A stretch of 36,827 nucleotides of DNA, taken from Candidatus Methanimicrococcus labiotermitis (GTDB lineage Archaea; Halobacteriota; Methanosarcinia; Methanosarcinales; Methanosarcinaceae). The stretch covers positions 1-36,827 of the forward strand of contig WRCE01000018.1 in NCBI GenBank assembly GCA_009784005.1, in the 5' to 3' direction. The notes beneath the pieces were generated by a model that saw only the letters and a list, made by a program, of their open reading frames with translations, did not search any database and was not told the origin of the DNA. The position numbers and the translations under genes are program-made. Shown piece after piece: positions 1 through 8,350 of this stretch (its first letter is position 1; the number at the start of each line of letters is the position of its first letter).

Positions 1-2
1 AA

Positions 3-122
3 GACGCTCAAGACACAAGCACAGGCGGTATGCGCGGGGCTCTGTTTTGGGTAATGGTGTTGTTGACGGCGCCTGCAATAGTTGCCGGTTTCATCTATTA
101 CAAGAACAAAGGAAAGGTGTAA
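3..122 (+). CDS. Adhesin-like surface protein, C-terminal fragment
   Basis: The reading frame is open from the window edge and ends in TAA at 120-122. It gives 39 residues matching the C-terminal ends of the downstream paralogues: a DTSTGGMRGA lead-in, one hydrophobic segment (LFWVMVLLTAPAIVAGF) and the tail YYKNKGKV. This is the membrane anchor of a ninth array member whose body lies upstream of the window. Topology is inferred from the hydrophobic stretch and the positive tail: repeats outside, tail in the cytoplasm. Confidence 0.85.
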   Translation, partial: DAQDTSTGGMRGALFWVMVLLTAPAIVAGFIYYKNKGKV

Positions 123-228
123 ATGCTTGAAAAAATGAAAAAACGAAAAAATGAAAAATGAAAAATGAAAAATGAAAAATGAAATAAACGAAAAAACGAA
201 AAAACAAAAAAATGAAAGGAGATTAAAA

Positions 229-2100
229 ATGAATAAAAACGGAACCTTCAGAAAAACAATACTCATTGCCATCGCAATGGCAATAGCTCTGACGCTTTTA
301 TCCGGATTCGCGATGACGGCAGATGCTGCCGTCCCCGATATAACGGTGAGCAATGAGGATGAACTCCTCGACGCGGTGAATAACGCTCCCGCGGACCCGG
401 TGCCTTACACAATTGCACTTATAAACGACATTGAAATGAATGAAAATCTTGAAATTCTTGCCGGAACAAACATCATATTGATAAGCGGTGAAGGCGGTCC
501 TTTCGCGCTTGTCGGTAACCATTCGGAGGATATGATTGCCGTTTATGGAAAACTGACGCTTGGGACAACGGATCTTGACGGTATTATTGTGACTCATAAC
601 GCCGATAATACCGGCACAGGAGTATCTATTCTACCGAGCGGCCTTTTTATTATGAACGGCGGTGAGATTTCCGGAAATAGAGAACCGGGATTCGGCGGCG
701 GCGTATATATTGGCAAAGGTGTTTTTAAGATGTACGGCGGTAAAATTGTGAATAACGAAGCGGAATGGGGTGGCGGCGGTGTCTTTATTACTTCGGGGTC
801 TTTTGAGATGTACGGCGGCACAATTGCAGACAACACTGCCGGCGAGAGTGGCGGCGGGATCTTTATTTCTTCGGGGTCTTTTGAGATGCACGGCGGCACA
901 ATTGCAAACAACACCGCAGAAGAGGGTGGCGGCATGTATATCAAAACGGGGATTTTTGAGATGTACGGCGGTATAATTGCCGACAACACTGCAGATTTAG
1001 GTGGCGGCGTGCATGTTGAATCGGGGACTTTTGAGATGTCCGGCGGCACAATTGTGAATAACAACGCGGATTATTTCGGCGGCGGCGTGTTTATCGAAAC
1101 GGGGATTTTTGAGATGTCCGGCGGTACAATTACGGGCAACTATGCCATCTTAGGCGCCGGTGTGTTTATTGACGGAGGAACTTTTGAGATGTCCGGCGGC
1201 ACAATTGTGAATAACGATGCGTATTATCTCGGCGGCGGCGTGTTTATCGAAACGGGGATTTTTGAAATGTCCGGCGGAACGGTTGCGAATAACAGTGCAA
1301 GCATTGGCGGCGGCGGCGTTGCGATGAACAATAACAATGTCTTCTTTGACTTTTTTAAGATTCCTGCGGATGCCGTCGGCGTCGTGTTTTCAAACAACAG
1401 TGCCGATGATGCATATGACCGTGATCCTATGGATGATGATTTTTACGCGATGAATATTCTCGGCGATGTGACATGGTCGGATCCCTTTACGCAAGGTTAT
1501 AATAATTTCGATGTCAGCTACACTGTCGGCCAGCCTCTTACATTCAATACCTTGTTTTTTGAAATCAACGCCGACGACGATGATGTCGAAGGTTTGATTT
1601 CGGATAGCAAGCCAATACTTTTCGATAAACCATTCGGCATATTGCCCGCGCTGAAACGAGACGGGTATGTTCTCACCGGCTGGTTTACAGAAGCAGAAGG
1701 CGGCGAAAAGATAACGCCGTCTGCAATTGTGCCGGCGGCAGAGGATTATGTCTTGTACGCGCAATGGACAGAGTATGTTGATACCGGCGGCGATGACGGC
1801 GACGGCAAAGATTCCGGTAGTGGTTTCGGTCAGGCTGCCATCACGGTAAACAGCAAAAACGGCGACAAAAACGACAACAAAAATGACAACAAAAATGACA
1901 ACAAAACCGAGCTGAACAATTCCGGCTCTGATAAAAAACCCGCCCCGCCCGCTAAGGGAATAAACGGCGGTGATTCAGCAGACTCTCAAAACACAAGCAT
2001 GGGCGGTATGCGCGGGGCTCTGTTTTGGGTAATGGTGTTGCTGACAGCGCCTGCAATAGCTGCCGGTTTCATCTTTTACAAGAACAAAGGAAAGGTGTAA
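229..2100 (+). CDS. Adhesin-like beta-helix surface protein (array copy 2)
   Basis: The protein has 623 residues. An earlier in-frame ATG at 172 exists, but ATG 229 is chosen because AGGAG (217-221) precedes it at normal spacing and every paralogue starts MNKN there. Residues 1-34 are a signal peptide ending in ADAA. Residues about 144-370 are beta-helix repeats of 22-24 residues with the pattern GGGVFI..G.FEMSGGTI.NN. Residues about 443-514 are an InlB/Listeria-Bacteroides-type repeat (GYVLTGWFTEAEGG, LYAQWT). A KNDN-repeat linker leads to an anchor at about 595-618 and the tail KNKGKV. It is probably an exposed, membrane-anchored adhesin. The family resembles adhesin-like proteins of gut methanogens, but the ligand is unknown. 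Confidence 0.85.
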   Translation: MNKNGTFRKTILIAIAMAIALTLLSGFAMTADAAVPDITVSNEDELLDAVNNAPADPVPYTIALINDIEMNENLEILAGTNIILISGEGGPFALVGNHSEDMIAVYGKLTLGTTDLDGIIVTHNADNTGTGVSILPSGLFIMNGGEISGNREPGFGGGVYIGKGVFKMYGGKIVNNEAEWGGGGVFITSGSFEMYGGTIADNTAGESGGGIFISSGSFEMHGGTIANNTAEEGGGMYIKTGIFEMYGGIIADNTADLGGGVHVESGTFEMSGGTIVNNNADYFGGGVFIETGIFEMSGGTITGNYAILGAGVFIDGGTFEMSGGTIVNNDAYYLGGGVFIETGIFEMSGGTVANNSASIGGGGVAMNNNNVFFDFFKIPADAVGVVFSNNSADDAYDRDPMDDDFYAMNILGDVTWSDPFTQGYNNFDVSYTVGQPLTFNTLFFEINADDDDVEGLISDSKPILFDKPFGILPALKRDGYVLTGWFTEAEGGEKITPSAIVPAAEDYVLYAQWTEYVDTGGDDGDGKDSGSGFGQAAITVNSKNGDKNDNKNDNKNDNKTELNNSGSDKKPAPPAKGINGGDSADSQNTSMGGMRGALFWVMVLLTAPAIAAGFIFYKNKGKV

Positions 2101-2129
2101 ACGCTTCGCGTGAGAGGCAAACGAATTAC

Positions 2130-2162
2130 GACAGCCGGTCATTGGGCCGTCTGTCTTTTTTG
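2130..2162 (+). terminator. Hairpin plus T-tract after array copy 2
   Basis: GACAG (2130-2134) pairs with CTGTC (2151-2155). An inner stem CGGTC/GGCCG follows after one mismatch, with a 4-nt loop. A run of T starts at 2156. It lies 30 bases after the stop codon. Related hairpins follow copies 7 and 8. Confidence 0.55.
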
Positions 2163-2272
2163 CCTTTAAAACGGTGGATTTTATGTGTTAAATATGTTGA
2201 AAAAAAACGAAAAAAGCAAAAAAACGAAAAAAGCAAAAAAACGAAAAAACGAAAAATGAAAGGAGATTAAAA

Positions 2273-4396
2273 ATGAATAAAAACGGAACCTTCCAAAAAA
2301 CAATACACATTGCCATCGCAATAGCAGTCGCATTAACGCTTTTATCAGGATTTGCGATGACGGCTTACGCCGCCGCTCCTGATATAACGGTGAGCAACGA
2401 AGCTGAACTTATCGGCGCTGTGAATGCCGCTCCTGCGGGACCTGCGCCATACACAATTGCACTTAAAAATGACATTGAACTGACCGACACGCTTACGATT
2501 CCCGTCGGTAAAAACATCCTGTTGATAAACGGCGACGGCGGTCCTTTTTCGCTTATCGGCGCGGAGGACAGAAATACGATTCTCGTTAAGGGGAAACTGA
2601 CGCTTGGGACAACGAATATTGACGGTATCATTGTGACTCATAAAACAGGTGAGGACGGCAGAGGCGTATACGTTGATAACGGCGGTGTTCTTATCATGAA
2701 CAGCGGCGAGATTTCCGGCAATTCGGTCAAGGCCACAAGCGGCGGCGGCGTGTATGTTCACAGCAGCGGGGTTTTTGAAATATACGGCGGCACGATTGCG
2801 AATAACAGTGTCACTATGGAGGATTCATTCATCATGTCCGGCGGCGGCGGCGGTGTGTACACAGAGTCTAACTTTGAGATGGCAGGCGGCACGATTACAA
2901 ATAACACTGTTACGATGAGTGACGGAATGCTCGTTATCAATGGCGGTGGCGGTGGTGTGTTCGTCAATCAAAGTTTTACGATGACAGGCGGCGCAATTAC
3001 AAATAACACTTTTACGATGGTTGGTCTTGACTTGATCATCGGCGGCGGCGGCGGCGTGTTTGCGAAAAACATTATTATAACAGACGGCATGATTTCGAAT
3101 AATAACGCATTCTATGGCGGTGGCGTGTCTTCAGAAATACGCGTGACAATGAATGGCGGCACGATTGAGAATAACATTGCATCTCATGGCGGCGGCGTGT
3201 TCGCAACAAATTTTACGATGACTGACGGCATGATTTCCAATAATGTCGCAATTAATAACGGCGAAAACGCTTTAGTTACCGGCATCGGCTACGGCGGCGG
3301 CGTGTTCGCGGAGGTTGACTTTATTATGACAGGCGGCACGATTGAAAATAACACCGCAGCCGTTGGCGGCGGTGCAGTGGTGACCAAACTTGTAATGACA
3401 GGTGGCACGATTGCGAATAACACAGCGATTGGAGGATATGCAGGTTTTGGCGGCGGCGTGGCAAAGCTTTCCAACGGCGCTTCCATAATGAAGGGCGGAA
3501 CAATTACGAATAACACTGCATCCTATGGCGGCGGTTTGTACGTATTTAACAACTATACCACGATGAATTTTACGATGACAGGCGGCACGATTTCAGATAA
3601 CGTAGCACTCGCAAATGGCGGCGGTGTTTGGATAAACAACGCCAATCAAAGCTTAAGTCATTTCGTAATTCCCGCGGATGCCGTTGACGTTGTGTTTTCG
3701 AATAATCGCGCTTATGATGCATATCACCGCGACCCGGCAGATGATGACGCATACGCAATGTATATTGCAGGTGATGTAACATGGTCGGAGCCTTTTACGC
3801 AAGGGTATAATAACTACGATATCAGCTATGCAATCGGTGAGCCCCTGCCATGCGTGTCTTTTGACACCAACGCCGGCGATGATACGGTTAAAGGTCTGAT
3901 TTTTGCCAGAACACTTCTGCATTTCGAGGAACCGTACGGCAAATTGTCTGAGTTGAGCCGAGACGGGTATACTTTTGAAGGCTGGTTTACAGAGGCTGAA
4001 GGCGGCGAAAAGGTTGTCCCGTCTACGGTTATCATGAATGCGGCATCTCATGTCTTATACGCGCAATGGACAGAAATTATTGGTGGCGGCGACGGCGGCG
4101 ACGGCGGCGACAGCGGCGACAGCGGCGACACTGATTCAGGCAGCGGTTTCGGTCAGGCTGTCATCGTAAACAGCAATGACGACAAAAACGTGAACAACAA
4201 TACCGAGCAGAACAATTCCGGCTCTGATAAAAAACCCGCCCCGCCCGCTAAGGGAACAAACGGCGGCGATTCAGCAGACTCTCAAAACACAAGCACGGGC
4301 GGTATTCGCGGGGCACTGTTTTGGGTAATGGTGTTGTTGACGGCGCCTGCAATAGCAGCAGGTTTCACCTTTTACAAGAACAAAGGTAAGGTGTAA
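2273..4396 (+). CDS. Adhesin-like beta-helix surface protein (array copy 3)
   Basis: This is the longest intact copy, 707 residues. AGGAG at 2261-2265 sets the ATG at 2273. It has a signal peptide ending AYAA, a conserved N-terminal segment, and beta-helix repeats at about residues 143-456. The repeats are less regular than in copy 2: FTMTGGTI.NN and ITDGMISNN units separated by longer loops. The post-helix segment VVFSNNRAYDAY is followed by an InlB-type repeat at about 526-601 (GYTFEGWFTEAEGGEK, LYAQWT), a GDGGDGGDSGDSGD acidic Gly linker, and the anchor and KNKGKV tail at about 680-707. It is probably exposed on the cell surface. The spacer after it matches that after copy 5, which suggests block duplication. 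Confidence 0.85.
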   Translation: MNKNGTFQKTIHIAIAIAVALTLLSGFAMTAYAAAPDITVSNEAELIGAVNAAPAGPAPYTIALKNDIELTDTLTIPVGKNILLINGDGGPFSLIGAEDRNTILVKGKLTLGTTNIDGIIVTHKTGEDGRGVYVDNGGVLIMNSGEISGNSVKATSGGGVYVHSSGVFEIYGGTIANNSVTMEDSFIMSGGGGGVYTESNFEMAGGTITNNTVTMSDGMLVINGGGGGVFVNQSFTMTGGAITNNTFTMVGLDLIIGGGGGVFAKNIIITDGMISNNNAFYGGGVSSEIRVTMNGGTIENNIASHGGGVFATNFTMTDGMISNNVAINNGENALVTGIGYGGGVFAEVDFIMTGGTIENNTAAVGGGAVVTKLVMTGGTIANNTAIGGYAGFGGGVAKLSNGASIMKGGTITNNTASYGGGLYVFNNYTTMNFTMTGGTISDNVALANGGGVWINNANQSLSHFVIPADAVDVVFSNNRAYDAYHRDPADDDAYAMYIAGDVTWSEPFTQGYNNYDISYAIGEPLPCVSFDTNAGDDTVKGLIFARTLLHFEEPYGKLSELSRDGYTFEGWFTEAEGGEKVVPSTVIMNAASHVLYAQWTEIIGGGDGGDGGDSGDSGDTDSGSGFGQAVIVNSNDDKNVNNNTEQNNSGSDKKPAPPAKGTNGGDSADSQNTSTGGIRGALFWVMVLLTAPAIAAGFTFYKNKGKV

Positions 4397-4404
4397 ACGC
4401 TTGA

Positions 4405-4485
4405 AATAATGACGAATAATAATGAAAAAATGAAATAATGACGAATAATAATGACGAATAATAATGACGAATAATAATAAAAAAT
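4405..4485. repeat. Short tandem repeat, GACGAATAATAAT units
   Basis: Several 13-bp GACGAATAATAAT units, partly degenerate, fill the spacer between copies 3 and 4. A shorter decayed version (AACGACGAATGATAACG) stands in the matching place after copy 5 at 8300-8320. Confidence 0.6.
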
Positions 4486-4517
4486 GAAAAAACGAAAAAA
4501 CGAAAGGAAGATCAAAA

Positions 4518-6350
4518 ATGAATAAAAACGGAACCTTCAAAAAAACAATACCCTTTGTCATCGCGATGGCAATAGCGCTGACGCTTTTATCGGGACTTGC
4601 GATGACAGCTTATGCTGCCGCCCCCGATATCACGGTGAGCAACGAGGCTGAACTTATCGGCGCGGTGAATACCGCTCCCGCGGGCCCGATATCTTACACA
4701 ATTGCACTTATAAACGACATTGAATTGACCGACACGCTTGACATTCCCGCCGGTAAAAATATTATACTGATCAGCGAAAAAGACGATCCTTCCTCTATTA
4801 TCGGTGTGCATAGGCAAAAAATTATTTCCGTTCAGGGGAAACTGACGCTTGGGACAACGGATCTTAACGGTATTATTCTGACTTTTCATAAAGATGAGAA
4901 CGGCACCGGCGTATACGTTGACAGCGACGGTGTGCTTATTATGAACAGCGGCAAGATTTCAGGCAATCCAAAAAAGGGCAGTTTCGGCAGCAACGTGAAT
5001 GTTTCCGGCGGTGTTTTTGAGATGTACGGCGGCACGATTGAAAATAACAATGCGTATATTGGCGGCGGCGTATACGTTGACAACGACGGTGTTTTTGAGA
5101 TGTACGGCGGCACGATTGCAAATAACAGCGCGTTTTTTGGCGGCGGCGTGTCTATTTCAGACGGGTCTTTTGAGATGTACGGCGGCAAGATTGAGGATAA
5201 TAAAGCGGATTATGACGGCGGCGGCGTGTTTGTTGCTTACGCAGGGTCTTTTGAGATGTACGGCGGCAAGATTGAGGATAATAAAGCGGTTTATGGCGGC
5301 GGCGTGCATATTTTCGACGGGTTTTTTGAGATGTACGGCGGTAAGATTGAGGATAATAAAGCGGATTCCGGAGGCGGCGGCGTGCATATTTCCGACGGGT
5401 CTTTTGAGATGTACGGCGGTAAGATTGAGGATAATAAAGCGGATTATAGCGGCGGCGGCGGCGTGTCTGTTTCCACCGGGTCTTTTGAGATGTACGGCGG
5501 CACGATTGCGAATAACATTGCACAGGAAAACGGTGGCGGCGTGCGTGTTTCTTTTGGGTCTTTTGATCTGTACGGCGGCACGATTGCGAATAACATTGCA
5601 CAGATGAACGGCGGCGGCGTTTATTTATATTACTACGAACAATTTACGATCCCCGCGGACGCCGTCGGCGTTGTGTTTTCAAACAACAGTGCTGATGGCG
5701 CATACGACCGTGACTCGTGGGATGACGATCTGTACGCGATGCAAATTGTCGGTGACGTGACATGGTCGGATCCCTTTACACAGGGTTATAACAATTACGA
5801 TATCGGCTATGTATACGGTGCGCTTTTGGAATTTTATACCTTGTCTTTTGACGCCAATGCAGGCGAAGATGATGTCAAAGGTTTGATGTCGGCCGACAAA
5901 CCCATCCTTTTCAACAAACCGCACGGCATATTGCCTGAGTTGAGCCGAGATGGATATGTCTTTGCAGGTTGGTTCACAGAGGCAGGGGGCGGTGAAAAGG
6001 TAAATCCGTCAACGATTGTAACGATGGCGGATGATTTTGTCTTGTACGCGCAATGGACAATGTATGTCGATACCGGCGGCGACCGCGGCAAAGATTCCGG
6101 CAGCGGTTTCGGTCAGGCTTTCATCGCGGAAAACAACATAACCGAGCAGAACAATTCCGGCTCCGGCAAAACGCCCGCTTCGCCCGCTCCGCCCTCAAAG
6201 GGAACATCCGGCGGCGATTTGGAAGACACTCCAAACACAAGCACGAGCGGTATGCGCGGAGGGCTGTTTGGGACAGCGGTGTTGTTGACGGCACCCGCAG
6301 TTCATTTTGTCCTTAAAACAGCGGCGTATTTACTGGATTTAATTTTTTGA
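4518..6350 (+). CDS. Adhesin-like beta-helix surface protein with altered C-terminus (array copy 4)
   Basis: The protein has 610 residues, with AAGGAAG just upstream of ATG 4518. It has a signal peptide (ending AYAA), very regular beta-helix units at about residues 142-367 (SFEMYGGKIEDNKAD repeated) and an InlB-type repeat at about 441-514 (GYVFAGWFTEAGGG). The C-terminus differs from most copies: after GMRGGLFGTAVLLTAPAV it runs into HFVLKTAAYLLDLIF and stops, with no KNKGKV tail. The DNA for this tail matches the noncoding DNA after copy 7 (GTCCTTAAAACxGCGGCG), so a deletion seems to have fused the anchor to spacer DNA. The new end is still hydrophobic and may anchor. Copy 6 shares the same change. 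Confidence 0.85.
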   Translation: MNKNGTFKKTIPFVIAMAIALTLLSGLAMTAYAAAPDITVSNEAELIGAVNTAPAGPISYTIALINDIELTDTLDIPAGKNIILISEKDDPSSIIGVHRQKIISVQGKLTLGTTDLNGIILTFHKDENGTGVYVDSDGVLIMNSGKISGNPKKGSFGSNVNVSGGVFEMYGGTIENNNAYIGGGVYVDNDGVFEMYGGTIANNSAFFGGGVSISDGSFEMYGGKIEDNKADYDGGGVFVAYAGSFEMYGGKIEDNKAVYGGGVHIFDGFFEMYGGKIEDNKADSGGGGVHISDGSFEMYGGKIEDNKADYSGGGGVSVSTGSFEMYGGTIANNIAQENGGGVRVSFGSFDLYGGTIANNIAQMNGGGVYLYYYEQFTIPADAVGVVFSNNSADGAYDRDSWDDDLYAMQIVGDVTWSDPFTQGYNNYDIGYVYGALLEFYTLSFDANAGEDDVKGLMSADKPILFNKPHGILPELSRDGYVFAGWFTEAGGGEKVNPSTIVTMADDFVLYAQWTMYVDTGGDRGKDSGSGFGQAFIAENNITEQNNSGSGKTPASPAPPSKGTSGGDLEDTPNTSTSGMRGGLFGTAVLLTAPAVHFVLKTAAYLLDLIF

Positions 6351-6407
6351 AAAAACGGAATAAATATGATTTTTCAATAACGGTGAAGGCCATTGTGTGA
6401 TAACGAT

Positions 6408-6419
6408 TATACAAATAAC
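6408..6419 (+). promoter_or_regulatory. Candidate TATA element upstream of copy 5
   Basis: TTATACAAATAA is AT-rich and is found unchanged upstream of copy 8 (12158-12169) in otherwise diverged spacer. Spacing to the ATG (66 bases) would leave a leader of about 40 nt. Promoter function is an inference from conservation and position. Confidence 0.35.
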
Positions 6420-6484
6420 AGAAAAAAACTAAAATATAAAATATAAAAAAACGAAAAAACGAAAAAACGAAAGGAAGATCAAAA

Positions 6485-8290
6485 ATGAATAAAAACGGAA
6501 CCTTCAAAAAAACAATACCCTTTGTCATCGCGATGGCAATAGCGCTGACGCTGTTATCGGGACTTGCGATGACGGCTTATGCTGCCGCCCCCGACATTTC
6601 GGTGAGCGACGAGTTCGAACTTGAATACGCAGTCTCTCTCTCTCCCGACGATTCGGGGCCTTATATGATCGAACTTGAAAATGACATTTCATTGACCTCT
6701 GTGTTTTACATTCCCGCCGAAAAAAATATTGTATTGGTCAGCGGTGCCGGCGGACCTTTTGCGCTTATCGGCATTGACGGTTTTGAGACGATTTTCGTTG
6801 ACGGGATCCTGACGCTCGGAACAGCGGATTTTGACGGAATTATTGTGACGCACGAAGAAGGTGAATTTGGCAGAGGCGTATTTGTCAGTGCAGGCGGTGC
6901 GCTTATCATGAACAGCGGTGAGATTTCCGGCAATACGGTTGATGACTGGCAGTCAGGCGGCGGCGTGTTCGTGCTTTTCGGAACGTTCAATATGGCCGGC
7001 GGCGTGATTTCAAATAATGAGGCGGATCAGTCCGGTGGGGGCGTGTATGTAGCTATCGCCTCTGATTTTACGATGACGGGCGGGGAGATTACAAACAACA
7101 AAGCCATAAATGTTGATGGCGGCGGCGTTTCTGCCGATGATATTTTTAAGATGACGGGCGGCAAGATTTCAAATAACACGGCGAATTATTTCGGCGGCGG
7201 CGTTTCTGCCGTATCTTTTGAGATGTCAGGCGGCAAGATTTCAGATAACGCGGTGAACAGTTGCGGCGGCGGCGTTTCTGCCGTATCTTTTGAGATGTCC
7301 GGCGGAGAGATTGTGAATAACACGGCAGAGTCGTTCGGCGGGGGCGTTTACATCAGCCATGACGGTTGCTTTGTGATGGAAGGCGGCGAGGTCATCGGCA
7401 ACACCGCCAGAAATGGCGGAGGCATCTATTCTGCCTCTCATCTTACCATAAAAGGCGGAAAGGTTTCCGGCAACAACGCCGGAAGCCTGGGCGGGGGAAT
7501 CTATTCTTCGTTTGTCATTGTGCTGGAGGACGGCGAAGTTTCTGATAATACAGCAATATCCAGAGGCGGCGGCGTCTATTCCTCAAGAAACTTTGATATG
7601 TCGGGCGGAGAGATTGTGAATAACACAGCCATCTATGGCGGCGGCGTGTACATAAGTCGTCCGTCAGACATGACCTATTTTAATTTGACGGGCGGCAAGA
7701 TTTCCGATAACACAGCCTTCGGTGACGGCGGCGGTGTTTGGATTACCGATACCAATGAAAACCTCGACATATTTACAATCCCCGCAAATGCCGCAGGCGT
7801 TGTGTTTTCAAACAACAGCGCTTCCGAGTCATATGACCGCAGTCCCGCAGATGACAGCGCGTATGCGATGTACATTGCGGGCGCAGTGACGTGGTCGAAA
7901 CCTTTTACGCAGGGTTATAATAACTATGATATCAGCTATAAGTGGACAGGATCGGCCGCCGGCGACAAAGATTCCGGCAGCGGCTTTGGTTTGGCTGTTA
8001 TCACGCAAAGCAACGAAAATGAACAAAACGAAAACAACAAAAACGAGAACAACGAAAACGAAAACAACAAAAACGAAAACAACAAAAACGAGCTGAACAA
8101 TTCCGGCTCAAGTAAAGCGCCCGCTCCGCCCGCAAAGGAAACAAACGGCGGCGATTCAAAAGACGTTCAAGACACAAGCACGGGCGGAATGGGCGGCATA
8201 CGCGGGGCTCTGTTTTGGGTAATGGTGTTGTTGACGGCGCCTGCGATAGCTGCCGGTTTCATCTATTATAAGAACAAAGGTAAGGTGTAA
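6485..8290 (+). CDS. Adhesin-like beta-helix surface protein lacking the InlB-type repeat (array copy 5)
   Basis: The protein has 601 residues. Its first 100 bases are nearly identical to the start of copy 4, including the GAAAGGAAGATC ribosome-binding region. Beta-helix repeats span about residues 138-417 and are more varied than in neighbouring copies (FEMSGGKISDN, LTIKGGKVSGNN, IVLEDGEVSDN). After GYNNYDISY the protein jumps to KWTGSAAGDKDSGSGFG, so the whole InlB-type repeat is missing in frame. An NENNKNENN linker leads to the standard anchor (about 572-597) and KNKGKV tail. It is otherwise intact and probably surface-exposed. Confidence 0.85.
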   Translation: MNKNGTFKKTIPFVIAMAIALTLLSGLAMTAYAAAPDISVSDEFELEYAVSLSPDDSGPYMIELENDISLTSVFYIPAEKNIVLVSGAGGPFALIGIDGFETIFVDGILTLGTADFDGIIVTHEEGEFGRGVFVSAGGALIMNSGEISGNTVDDWQSGGGVFVLFGTFNMAGGVISNNEADQSGGGVYVAIASDFTMTGGEITNNKAINVDGGGVSADDIFKMTGGKISNNTANYFGGGVSAVSFEMSGGKISDNAVNSCGGGVSAVSFEMSGGEIVNNTAESFGGGVYISHDGCFVMEGGEVIGNTARNGGGIYSASHLTIKGGKVSGNNAGSLGGGIYSSFVIVLEDGEVSDNTAISRGGGVYSSRNFDMSGGEIVNNTAIYGGGVYISRPSDMTYFNLTGGKISDNTAFGDGGGVWITDTNENLDIFTIPANAAGVVFSNNSASESYDRSPADDSAYAMYIAGAVTWSKPFTQGYNNYDISYKWTGSAAGDKDSGSGFGLAVITQSNENEQNENNKNENNENENNKNENNKNELNNSGSSKAPAPPAKETNGGDSKDVQDTSTGGMGGIRGALFWVMVLLTAPAIAAGFIYYKNKGKV

Positions 8291-8350
8291 ACGCTTGAAA
8301 TAACGACGAATGATAACGAAAAAAACGAAAAAACGAACGGAAGATCAAAA

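Noticed and set aside
1990..2100. PGF-CTERM/archaeosortase sorting signal at the adhesin C-termini
   Set aside because: There is no PGF motif before the hydrophobic segment; the tail looks like an ordinary membrane anchor with a positive end.
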